Origin: Saccopteryx bilineata
Lineage: Eukaryota; Chordata; Mammalia; Chiroptera; Emballonuridae
Reading direction: 5' to 3'
Assembly (NCBI RefSeq): GCF_036850765.1
Contig: NC_089491.1
Span: 186,475,520-186,539,519, forward strand
Length of the DNA stretch: 64,000 nucleotides
Shown piece by piece: positions 34,736-49,854 of the stretch. The stretch's first letter is position 1. The number at the start of each line of letters is the position of its first letter. The notes under the pieces were generated by a model. The model saw nothing but the letters and a program-made list of their open reading frames with translations, made no database searches and was not told where the DNA came from. A program made the translations under genes and the position numbers.

Positions 34736-35370
34736 CTAGCTGGAATTAGCAGCAGGTCCCAGCCTACAATAGGCATGGGGCATTGATACAAGAGGAATAA
34801 AGGAGATATTACACATTAAATAAAGTAACAAAATCAGACTGTCAGTACCCACAGTAGAGATGTTCAAGGGATAAATAAAACTCAAATATTCAGGCAAGGC
34901 ATAGTAGATGGCCCTTGTGTTCACAAGAAACGAGATCAGTTTATCTGCTACTTGGAAGAAATACCTTAGGCTCGTGAACGATATCCTTGGGCCTTCAGTG
35001 GCAATTCCCAGCATGCTGGTCAAGGTCAAGTCCCAGCTGGAGCAGGGCTAGAAGAGACTGAACCCTCCCTCCATGGAGCAAGGGAGCAGCTTACCTTCTT
35101 GTGTCCCTCTTTCCACAGCAATGATGTGTCCCTTGATGGGGCCGGGAAGTCTGGCAGGCTTCAGTTCAATAACCTTTCTTTCCACTCTGGAGCAGGGCCC
35201 TGATGGAATCCTCTGAAGCCCTTTAGGGCGCTGGAGCCTTTAAGAGCATATGCCAAAAGCTGGTATTTCCTGATTTCTTTTGGGCCTTATTTGCCTTTTC
35301 TTTTACTCCCTTGGCTATTATAGACCTTAGAAGCTATGCTCAGAAGATCTCAATGAGGGGCTTGACTAAG
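34736..35370 (-). pseudogene. ERV gag nucleocapsid and protease remnant
   Basis: Same blocks as 14455-15345 in reverse: protease-like LISFLVNTRAIYYALPEYLS at about 34.9 kb and a gag-end block near 35.2-35.3 kb. The active-site region is altered and stops are frequent. The sister relic carries a 173-bp hAT that is absent here. Confidence 0.7.
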
Positions 35371-35380
35371 AGAGCAAAAT

Positions 35381-35984
35381 TGGAAAAATCTACCTAACCC
35401 TACACACCAACCCTGAAACCTGCCCTCGTGAAACAAAAATCTGGAACGCTATGAATACACCCCTACTCCAACTACCCGGGGTGGGGGGAGGTTCACAAAA
35501 GATGCCCCAAATATGGATAACAGCAGGAAGTAGCTCCAGAAGATGGCTGGTCCAAGACAAACCTCCTTCCTGAACCCCATACCCTTTCCTCCCCCCCACC
35601 TTTTCCTTTTTATCATACCACAGAGTTGAGAAATGATAGATATATGAATTTACCAGAACTTCCAACTTCCCTTTTGTTGTCCCACCTGGCTGCCTGACCT
35701 CACCCTTACTTATTGGATAATCGCCCCTGAGGCAGAAGAGTTCCAGAAAGCTGATCAACCACCCAAGGAGAAGCATTCCAGAAAGCTGAAATCCTCAAAC
35801 CGCAGAAGGGAACTACCAGAACTTCTATCTCAGTACCCCTTCAGGATCTCCCAAATCCTATAAAATTTGCCTCATAATTTGTAACTGGTGCCCTTCTCCC
35901 TGGAGAAGTGCCTGGCAGGGTTCCTTTCTTCCTTTCAATAAATCCTGTTACTATGATCTTTTCGAACTCCCATGGATTCCAACA
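35381..35984 (+). repeat. Right LTR of the inverted-LTR ERV
   Basis: TGGAAAAATCTACC...CCATGGATTCCAACA with an AATAAA near 35937. Opposite orientation to the left LTR. Confidence 0.9.
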
Positions 35985-36483
35985 ATTAGCATGGTGTACA
36001 TTTTTTTTATGGGCAGTTGATAAATGTTTGCTGAGTGAATACTAAATAAATGCATTTGGTTCACGGTTCACAAGCTCTTTTTAATGATAAAACTTCCAGA
36101 CCTTTAGTTCATTCCTGGAGTGATTGATGGGTTTTCTTAACGCAGTTACTCTCAAGAAAATCTTCTTTGTCAATTTTTGGAATAGAATTTCTACTTTCTT
36201 TGGAAAGCATTTAATATTTGATATCAACCCAAAGTTTGTCCTGGCATAAAACTTATTTTACTGTTAATACATTTGGCACTAAGTTGAATAACCACTGTTC
36301 ATTCTTTTTATTACTAAGAAGCATTCTCTTTTCTATAAGATCATACTAATATTTGTGTGGGGGGGGGTTCCAAATACTGAATAGCCCAGCTCTTCAAACG
36401 GCTCTGGAAAGTGGCTGTAAGAACCACAATTTTCCTTGTGATTAGGAAGATACAAGGAAAATATACAAGGCACAGTGGAAAGA

Positions 36484-36515
<32 letters not shown>

Positions 36516-36869
36516 CCTGGTCACAAATTTAATCAATTCTATGTTGATTGGTAAGAAAGTTTTAATTGCACAAAGATAGTACATAACATTTCAAATATAA
36601 AAGGGCAATAGGCAGTGTTATCAAAGCACAGAGACCTTTTTTTTTAAGGATAAAAAAATTATACTCAGGATCCTTAAGTCTTCCTCATTATAAGCATACA
36701 AAGTGATCCATTCATGCAGGTTTTATATATAGACAGGATTTTTTTTCTTTTTGAATTCCATTGTAGCAATGAGGTGAGAAATACACTGATGTAACAACAT
36801 ATTGCGGTAATACTACAGCTTTCTCCTATTTTGATTTAGTGTTAGGATTGCTAAAAGCTTATATGAAAT
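35985..36869. other. Unassigned intron, with (CA)n
   Basis: (CA)n microsatellite at 36485-36514. No gene or clear repeat otherwise. Confidence 0.4.
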
Positions 36870-37045
36870 ACCCAACTGGTAGAGGGGGAATAAATGGCGA
36901 TGGAAGGAGACTTGACTTGGGGTGGTAAACACACAATACAAGATACAGATGATGTGCTGTAGAATTGTACACCTGAAACCTCTGTAACTTTATTAACCAA
37001 TGTCATCCCAATAAATTCAATTAAAAAGTATTTTTTAAATACCCA
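36870..37045 (+). mobile_element. L1 3' end fragment
   Basis: GGTGGTAAACACACAATACA...TGTAGAATTGTACACCTGAAACC...AATGTCATCCCAATAAATTCAATTAAAAA, a mammalian L1 3' UTR end. No coding part remains. Confidence 0.75.
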
Positions 37046-38860
<1,815 letters not shown>

Positions 38861-39197
38861 TTTTTTTTTTTTTTTACAGGGACAGAGAGAGAGTCAGAGA
38901 GAGGGATAGATAGGGACAGACAGACAGGAATGGAGAGAGACGAGAAGCATCAATCATCAGTTTTTCGTTGCGACACCTTAGTTATTCATTGATTGCTTTC
39001 TCATATGTGCCTTGACCACGGGCCTATAGCAGACAGAGTAACCCCTTGCTTGAGCCAGCGACCTTGAGTTCAAGCTGGTGAGCTTTTGCTCACGCCAGAT
39101 GAGCCCGCACTCAAGCTGGCGACCTCGGGGTCTCGAACCTGGGTCCCCCGCATCCTAGTCCAACACTCTCTCCACTGCGCCACCGCCTGGTCAGGCC
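38861..39197 (-). mobile_element. Long tRNA-derived SINE
   Basis: Antisense. Poly-T at the left, GACAGAGAGAGAGTCAGAG block, long central region, tRNA-like head ending CGCCTGGTCAGGCC. Target duplication ACATTTGAACTTTT / ACATTTGATCTTTT. Same family as 44916-45260. Confidence 0.92.
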
Positions 39198-39561
39198 ACA
39201 TTTGATCTTTTTGAAAACTCTTGGTTCATAGACTGATGTTTTTTATTTGTTTGGTTTTGTTTGTTAGAATTAGCAGCAAATTTTTTGGTTCAAGGAAGTT
39301 GCTTTCCAGTCCCACTAGCGCAGGACAGAAAGAACAGGCTCAGAGAAGATGTCACTGGTGTCACCTGCTCAGCCACACCAGTCTGAAAAGTCTCCTCAAT
39401 TCCTAGGGAGGAGGCACTGATACCAAAGTCCAGAATGCAGCACAGAGAATAGGTTGTTTGTCCAGCGAAGCATTCTCAAGTTATTCTGTGGTCTTACAAA
39501 CTCTGGAGAGCCCTTCCAATTTTGTATTGCTGTAAACTTGACAGCTATCAACCCTGTAGGC
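39198..39561. other. Unassigned intron
   Basis: Nothing recognisable except the 8-bp CTGTAGGC target copy for the next hAT. Confidence 0.35.
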
Positions 39562-40346
39562 CAGTGGTAGTCAACCTGGTCCCTACCGCCCACTAGTGGG
39601 CATTCCAGCTTTCATGGTGGGTGGTAGCAGAGCAACCAAAGTATAAATAAAAAGATAGATTTAACCATAGTAAATTGTTTTATAAAGATTTATTCTGCCA
39701 AACTTAGCAAAAATCCAACATAAAGTACTTGGTAAGTAATTATTATTATATGCTTTTTTTCTTTTTTTTTCTTTTTTTTTTTTTTTTTTGCATTTTTTTG
39801 AAGCTGGAAACGGGGAGAGACAGTCAGACAGACTCCCACATGCGCCTGACCGGGATCCACCCGGCACGCCCACCAAGGGGCGACGCTCTGCCCACCAGGG
39901 AGCGATGCTCTGCCCATCCGGGGCATCGCTATGTTACGACCAGAGCCACTCTAGCACCTGAGGCAGAGGCCACAGAGCCATCCCCAGCGCCCGGGCCATC
40001 CTTGCTCCAATGGAGCCTTGGCTGCGGGAGGGGAAGAGAGAGACAGAGAGGAAGGAGAGGGGTAGGGGTGGAGAAACAGATGGATGCCTCTCCTGTGTGC
40101 CCCGGCCAGGAATCAAACCCAGGACTTCTGCACGCCAGGCCAACGCTCTACCACTGAGCCAACTGGCCAGGGCCTTTATTATATGCTTTAACTTGCTGTA
40201 ACTCTGCTTTATAAATTTTATAAAGTAAAGTTACTTCCCTACTTTATACATCACCATTACTGTGGAACCAGTGGGCAGTTAGAAAATTTTACTACTAACA
40301 GAGATACAAAAGTGGGCAGTAGGTATAAAAAGGCTGACTACGCCTG
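39562..40346. mobile_element. hAT element carrying a SINE
   Basis: CAGTGGTAGTCAACC at the left and GGCTGACTACGCCTG at the right. CTGTAGGC (39554-39561) against CTGTAGAC (40347-40354), a 7/8 duplication. No transposase reading frame. Confidence 0.9.
39761..40173 (-). mobile_element. tRNA-derived SINE inside a hAT
   Basis: Antisense, with T-rich left end, GGGGAGAGACAGTCAGACAG block, and tRNA-like head ending CCACTGAGCCAACTGGCCAG. TATTATATGCTTT-type duplication on both sides. Same subfamily as 43072, 52882 and 55368. Confidence 0.92.
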
Positions 40347-40691
40347 CTGTAGACATTTCCTCCAGCTGAGACTTCTGTTCACATCCTGCTGCCAAGAATA
40401 TCTACATCAAGAAAGCATCATTCTTTCATAACATTTAAATAAATGTTAATAGCATTCAAAGGAGCATCAATATGTATTTAAAATAATATATTTAAAAATT
40501 ATTTTCTGGGTATGCTGCACAATGTTGCTTTGATGTTAGGAAACTTTAAGGAACCTAAAAGGAAAAGTCACTGTATTTCTTTTTGGTGGTAAACAGGTCT
40601 CACTTCTTACTTTTGAACAATGTGATATATTGTATCTCCCCTTTAGCAAGAGGCTTCACCTTCTCCATTCACTGACTCTCCTTTCCCATTA

Positions 40692-41054
<363 letters not shown>

Positions 41055-41297
41055 CTAATCATTATGTTATTTGATTATATCCTATATAAGACATATAATA
41101 TATCCTAGAATTTTGTTACTATAGAATTGTATTATAGAAATAACAACTACTCAAATGTCAAAACATCACACCCCTTATTTGCTTTGTTTTTCAAAACAGA
41201 CCTATGTGTTAGATCATGTTATATCTACAGACCTTGAAGTGTTGATCAAGTTGACATTTATTATTACCCCATTTCTAATAAGTTGTGAGAAACTTCA

Positions 41298-43059
<1,762 letters not shown>

Positions 43060-43071
43060 GTTAAAATAGAG

Positions 43072-43442
43072 GCCCTGGCTGGTTGGCTCAATGGTAGAGC
43101 ATCGGCCTGGCATTCAGGAGTCCCGGATTCTATTCCTAGCCAGGGCACACAGGAGAAGCGCTCATCTGCTTCTCTACTTCTCCCCCTCTCCTTCCTCTCT
43201 GTCTCTCTCTTCCCCTCCCGCAGCCAAGGCTCCATTGGAGCAAAGTTGGCCCGGGCGCTGAGGATGGCTCTATGGCCTCTGCCTCAGGTGCTAGAATGGC
43301 TCTGGTTGCAACAGAGCAATGCCCCAGATGGGCAGAGCATCACCCCCTGGTGGGCATGCTGGGTGGATCTCGGTCGGGCGCATGCGGGAATCTGTCTGAC
43401 TGCTTCCCATTTACAACTTCAGGAAAATACAAAAAAAAAAAA
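43072..43442 (+). mobile_element. tRNA-derived SINE
   Basis: Sense. GCCCTGGCTGGTTGGCTCAA head to A-rich end. Identical duplication GTTAAAATAGAG at 43060-43071 and 43443-43454. Confidence 0.93.
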
Positions 43443-43984
43443 GTTAAAATAGAGAGGCTCTTTATTCTTACTTAAGATTCCTCCTGAGAGGCAGACCAGG
43501 AATTATATCCCTAGAGAATCCTCTGGATTCCTGACTATTACCGAGCTAAGTAAGTTCAGGGGCTCAAATGCTTTAATGAGCATTGCAGTTACTGTGTGCT
43601 GATCCCAGCCCCTCCTGCCTAGGGCATCCAGATTTTGAATTACAAAGTGAGCAGAAAATGTGAATAATTCTGATTGAAATGAGCAGAGAATCGGCTCCAG
43701 AAATCTGGATGAGACTGAATGTTTAAGACTGAAAATTCTTTGGAATTTATAGACTTTTTCTTATCACCTTGCACTCACTTTAAAGAATGTTATGTATAAG
43801 TAAGTTTCAGAAATTCTATTTCTATCATTATGTCTATGATTTCCCCCACATGTCCCTCTGAGCAGCAGGAAGAAGGGAAAATTGAAATATTTTCATATTG
43901 GAATTTGAGTTAATATAGCTATTAGTAGTCAATCTGATTCCTTGGAAGAAACCAGAAAGAGACATTTCTAAAATTGAAATTCAA

Positions 43985-44110
43985 ATATCATAGCATGAGA
44001 CATTAAAGCATCTACAGGTACTTATTTTCTTTATCTTAGTTTTCTCATCTATAAAATGGGGAGAGTATATGTACCTCACAGGTAGGATGACCATGCATCC
44101 TAGTTTGCCT
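43985..44110 (+). repeat. MIR-like relic
   Basis: TTTTCTCATCTATAAAATGGGGAGAG...ACCTCACAGG, typical of the MIR 3' core. Very diverged. Confidence 0.5.
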
Positions 44111-44526
44111 GAGTTAGTCCCAGCAGAATTATTAACAGTGCCAAATTTCATGTTCAAAAAGGTTCCCATTTGAGTAAGCTCTGCGGGGCTGTTGTGCCAA
44201 GTGACACTTGATAGAGCAGACCTGGAATACCTAAGTGTCTCACATGTCGTAGACAGTATCACATGCTGCCATCATTTCCCTCACTCCAGGCACTTTTACA
44301 ACCCCTGCAAGCTGAAACCCCTGCAGAATGTCAAATCACTTCCTGCCTTGACAGGAAGTATGAAATAAAATTCAAAGACAGATGGCTACTGTCTCAGACT
44401 TATGTAGAGATTTGTTCTGCAGGCTTATGCTGTTCTTCAGATGGCCTGACAACAGGCTTCTCGCTCCAGCCTTGTCACAAGCCGACATCCACCCCTCTAT
44501 CTCCATACCGAAGTTCTATGTCATTA

Positions 44527-44874
<348 letters not shown>

Positions 44875-44915
44875 TCAACTGTGATCAACATACAATTCAA
44901 AGATGGCTGTGGTCC

Positions 44916-45260
44916 ACCTGACCAGACGGTGGCATAGTGGATAGAGCGTCGGACTGGAATGCAGAGGACCCAGGTTCGAGACCCTGAGGTCGCCAGCTTG
45001 GGCTCCAGCTCATCTGGTTTGAGCAAAGCTCACCAGCTTGGACCCAAGGTCACTGGCTTGAGCAAGGGGTTACTCAGTCTGTTGTCGCCCCACGGTCAAG
45101 GCACATATGAGAAAGCAATCAATGAACAACTAAGGTGTCGCAAGGAAAAACTAATGATTGCTGCTTCTCATCTCTCTCCATTCCTGTCTGCCTGTCCCTA
45201 TCTATCCCTCTCTCTGACTCTCTCTCTGTCTCTGTAAAAAAAAAAAAAAAAAAAAGAAAA
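44916..45260 (+). mobile_element. Long tRNA-derived SINE
   Basis: Sense. ACCTGACCAGACGGTGGCAT head, GGTTTGAGCAAAGC middle, CT-rich and poly-A end. Duplication AAGATGGCTGTGGTCC at 44900-44915 and 45261-45276, identical. Confidence 0.94.
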
Positions 45261-45276
45261 AAGATGGCTGTGGTCC

Positions 45277-45825
45277 TTGGGGTGGCCTGACACCAATGCT
45301 TGACTCTCAGATGGTGACTGGACTGTCTGTCTTTGGAACTGTAAGAGTTCATTTGAAGCTATCAGAGCTCTCTATCTGCACTGAGAACAAATTACACTCA
45401 GTAAGTGGAATTAGTTGGGTCTTCCCCAGTACAGTCATCCCGTTTTATTAAAAGGTTGACAATTTTCTTTTCTTTCTTCCCTCTTCCCTTCTCTAATCCC
45501 AAAACCAATCCAGTCCCTTCCATAGATTACACATAACCAAATACTCATATGAACTAATTCATATCTGCCTGACCCTGAGCTTGTGCAATTAAAAAATACA
45601 CACACACACACAAACTGATGTTGGACTTCCCTTGGGCTCTGTGATTTTAACTTCTGTGGGTTTCACTCACCATTCCAGCCTGAGAAGAGCTTTTACATCG
45701 TGACTCTATCTTCTGGTAAGTCAGCTTTCTCTCCCTACTCTACAAATTTTCCAAGCTGTCTTTCTAGATCTCTACTCGCACTGCTGACAAAAGGCAGGTA
45801 CAAAGTGTAAATTAGCTTCCTTCAA
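45277..45825. other. Unassigned intron
   Basis: Short (CA)n at 45598-45613. Nothing else recognised. Confidence 0.35.
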
Positions 45826-45840
45826 GATGACTAATTTTCT

Positions 45841-48800
45841 TTTTTTTTTTTCTTTTTTTTTTATAATTTTATTTTTTTAATGGGGTGACATCAATAAATC
45901 AGGATACATATATTCAAAGATAACAAGTCCAGGTTATCTTGTCGTTCAATTATGTTGCATACCCACCACCCAAAGTCAGATTGTCCTCTGTCACCTTCTA
46001 TCTTGTTTTCTTTGTGCCCCTCCCCACCCCCTATCCCTCTCCCATTCCCCCCTCCCCCCCGTAACCACCACACTCTTATCAATGTCTCTTAGTTTCACTA
46101 TTATGTCCCACCTACGTATGGAATAATACAGTTCCTGTTTTTTTCTGATTTACTTATTTCGCTTCGTATCATGTTATCAAGATCCCACCATTTTGCTGTA
46201 AATGTTCCGATGTCATCATTTCTTATGGCTGAGTAGTATTCCATAGTGTATATGTGCCACATCTTCTTTATCCAGTCATCTATTGATGGGCTTTTTGGTT
46301 GTTTCCATGTCCTTGCCACTGTGAACAATGCTGCAATAAACATGGGGCTGCATGTGTCTTTACGTATCAATGTTTCTGAGTTTTGGGGATATATACCCAG
46401 TAGAGGGATTGCTGGGTCATAAGGTAGTTCTATTTTCAGTTTTTTGAGGAACCACCATACTTTCTTCCATAATGGTTGTACTACTTTACATTCCCACCAA
46501 CAGTGGATGAGTGTTCCTTTTTCTCCACAGCCTCTCCAACATTTGCTATTACCTGACTTGCTAATAACAGCTAATCGAACAGGTGTGAGGTGGTATCTCA
46601 TTGCCGTTTTGATTTGCATTTCTCTAATAGCTAAAGAAGATGAGCATCTTTTCATATATCTGTTGGCCATTTGTATTTCTTCCTGGGAGAAGTGTCTATT
46701 CATATCCTCTTCCCATTTTTTTATTGGATTGTTTGTTTGTTTGTTGTTGAGTTTTATGAGTTCTTTGTATATTTTGGATATTAGGCCCTTATCTGAGCTG
46801 TTGTTTGAAAATATCATTTCCCATTTAGTTGGCTTTCTGTTTATTTTGTTATCAGTTTCTCTTGCTGAGCAAAAACTTCTTAGTCTGATGTAGTCCCATT
46901 CATTAATTTTTGCCTTCACTTCTCTTGCCATTGGAGTCAAATTCATAAAATGCTCTTTAAAACCCAGGTCCATGAGTTGAGTACCTATGTCTTCTTCTAT
47001 GTACTTTATTGTTTCAGGTCTTATGTTTAGATCTTTGATCCATTTTGAGTTAATTTTTGTACAGGGGGAGAGACTGTAGTCCAGTTTCATTCTTTTGCAT
47101 GTGGCTTTCCAGTTTTCCCAGCACCATTTATTGAAGAGGCTTTCTTTTCTCCATTGTGTGTTGTTGGCCCCTTTATCAAAAATTATTTGACTATATATAT
47201 GTGGTTTTATTTCTGGACTTTCTATTCTGTTCCATTGGTCTGAGTGTCTATTTTTCTGCCAATACCATGCTGTTTTGATTGTCGTGGCCCTATAATATAG
47301 TTTGAAGTCAGGTATTGTTCTGCCCCCAGCTTCATTCTTTTTCTTTAGGATTGCTTTGGCTATTCGGGGTTTTTTATAGTTCCATATAAATCTGATGATT
47401 TTTTGCTCTATTTCTTTAAAAAATGTCATTGGAAGTTTGATGGGAATTGTATTAAATTTGTATATTGCTTTGGGTAATATAGCCATCTTGATTATATTTA
47501 TTCTTCCTAGCCAAGAACAAGGTATATTCTTCCATCTCATTATATCTTTTTCGATTTCCCTTAACAATGGTTTATAGTTTTCATTATATAAGTCCTTTAC
47601 ATTCTTTGTTATGTTTATTCCTAAGTATTTTTTTGTTGTTGTTGCAATCGTGAAGGGGATTATTCTTTTGAGTTCCTTCTCAGTTGTTTCATTGTTGGCA
47701 TATAGAAAGGCTATTGACTTCTGTATGTTAATTTTGTATCCTGAGACCTTACTGTATTGGCTTATTGTTTCTAGTAGTCTTTTTGTGGATTCTTTGGGGT
47801 TTTCGATGTATAGGATCATATCATCTGCAAAAAGTGATACCTTTACTTCTTCTTTTCCGATATGGATGCCTTTTATTTCTTTGTCTTGTCTGATTGCTCT
47901 GGCTAGAACCTCTAGTACCACATTAAATAAGAGTGGAGAGAGTGGACAACCCTGTCTTGTTCCTGATTTAAGGGGGGAAGCCTTCAGTTTAGTGCCATTT
48001 AATATGATGTTAGCTGATGGTTTATCATATATGGCCTTTATCATGTTGAGATATTTTCCTTCTATACCCATTTTGTTGAGAGTCTTAAACATAAAATTGT
48101 GTTGTATTTTATCGAAAGCCTTTTCTGCGTCTATTGATAAGATCATGTGGTTTTTGTTCTTTGTTTTGTTGATATGGTGTATTACATTAACTGTTTTATG
48201 TATGTTGAACCATCCTTGAGATTCTGGGATGAATCCCACTTGATCATGATGTATTATTTTTTTAATATGTTGTTGTATTCGATTTGCTAGTATTTTGTTT
48301 AGTATTTTAGCATCTGTATTCATTAGAGATATTGGTCTGTAGTTTTCTTTTTTTGTGCCATCCTTGCCTGGTTTTGGTATGAGGGTTATGTTGGCCTCAT
48401 AAAATGTGTTTGGAAGTATTGCTTCTTCTTCAATTTTTTGGAAGACTTTGAGTAGAATAGGAACCAAGTCTTCTTTGAATGTTTGATAAAATTCGCTGGT
48501 ATAGCCGTCAGGGCCTGGACTTTTATTTTTGGGGAGGTTTTTAATGGTTTTTTCTATTTCTTCTCTACTGATAGGTCTGTTTAGGCTTTCTGCTTCTTCT
48601 TGACTCAGTCTAGGAAGGTTGTATTGTTCTAGGAATTTATCCATTTCTTCTAGGTTGTTGAATTTAGTGGCATAAAGTTTTTCATAGTATTCTACAATAA
48701 TTCTTTGTATATCTACGGTGTCCGTGGTGATTTCTCCTCTTTCATTTTGGATTTTATTTATATGAGTTCTTTCTCTTTTTTCCTTGGTAAGTCTTGCCAA

Positions 48801-49839
48801 GGGTTTGTCAATTTTGTTGATTTTTTCAAAGAACCAGCTCCTTGTTCTATTAATTTTTTCTATAGTTTTTCTGTTCTCTAATTCATTTATTTCTGCTCTG
48901 ATTTTTATTATCTCCTTTCTTCGGCTGGTTTTGGGTTGTCTTTGTTCTTCTTTTTCTAGTTCCTTAAGGTGGGAAGTTAAGTGGTTCACTTGGGCTCTCT
49001 CTTGTTTGTTCATATATGCCTGAAGCGATATGAACTTCCCTCTTATCACTGCTTTTGCTGCATCCCATAGATTCTGATATGTCGTATTGTCATTTTCATT
49101 AGTCTGTATATATCTTTTGATCTCTGCACTTATTTCTTCTTTGACCCATTCATTTTTTAAAAGTATGTTGTTTAGTTTCCACATTTTTGTGGAATTTTTT
49201 TCCTCTTTTTTGCAGTTGAATTCTAGTTTCAAGGCTTTATGATCAGAAAATATGCTTGGTACAACTTCAATTTTTCTGAATTTGCTGATGTTGTTTTTGT
49301 GGCCCAACATATGGTCAATTCTTGAGAATGATCCATGTACACTGGAGAAGAATGTATACTCAGTCACTTTGGGATGAAATGTCCTGTAGATGTCTATCAT
49401 ATCCAGGTGCTCTAGTGTTTTGTTTAAGGCCACTATGTCTTTGTTGATTCTCTGTTTGGATGACCGATCTAGAGCCGTCAGCAGTGTATTGAGGTCTCCA
49501 AGTATGATTGTATTTTTGTCAGTTTTTGTTTTAAGATCAATAAGTAGCTGTCTTATATATTTTGGTGCTCCTTGGTTTGGTGCATATATATTAAGAATTG
49601 TTATGTCTTCTTGATTCAGTGTCCCCTTAGCCATTATGAAATGGCCATTTTTGTCTCTGAGTACTTTTCCTGTCTTGTAGTCAGCATTATCCGATATGAG
49701 TATTGCTACACCTGCTTTTTTTTGGGTGTTATTTGCTTGGAATATTGTTTTCCAGCCTTTCACTTTGAATTTGTTTTTATCCTTGTTACTTAGATGAGTT
49801 TCCTGTAGGCAGCATACAGTTGGATTTTCTTTTTTAAAG
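45841..49839 (-). mobile_element. 5'-truncated L1 with open ORF2
   Basis: 4.0 kb on the minus strand. Poly-T at the left (the poly-A end) and 3' UTR at 45841-46100. It stops inside ORF2 at 49839. Target duplication GATGACTAATTTTCT at 45826-45840 and 49840-49854, identical, so it is recent. Lies in intron 1, sense to the host gene. Confidence 0.95.
46101..49838 (-). pseudogene. L1 ORF2, open but missing the N-terminus
   Basis: Open from the truncation point, with 1220 codons from the first Met (49763). The endonuclease keeps LQETH, LGDLNT, SRIDHM and SDHKAL but lacks the first 35 or so residues with the catalytic NVNG Asn, so the nuclease is dead. The reverse transcriptase ([39 protein letters not shown]) and the Cys/His tail ([18 protein letters not shown]) are intact. 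It has no promoter or ORF1. Confidence 0.92.
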
Positions 49840-49854
49840 GATGACTAATTTTCT

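Larger units (their letters stand above)
33465..35984 (-). mobile_element. ERV with inverted LTRs and one 5-bp target duplication
   Basis: Left LTR 33465-34070 is in minus orientation. Right LTR 35381-35984 is in plus orientation. The internal region (34071-35380) is in minus orientation. Outside both ends is the same ATTAG (33460-33464 and 35985-35989). Both outer edges are the same LTR end (TGTTGG / CCAACA). A normal provirus would have both LTRs in the same orientation as the internal region. Coding relics inside are broken. Confidence 0.85.
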
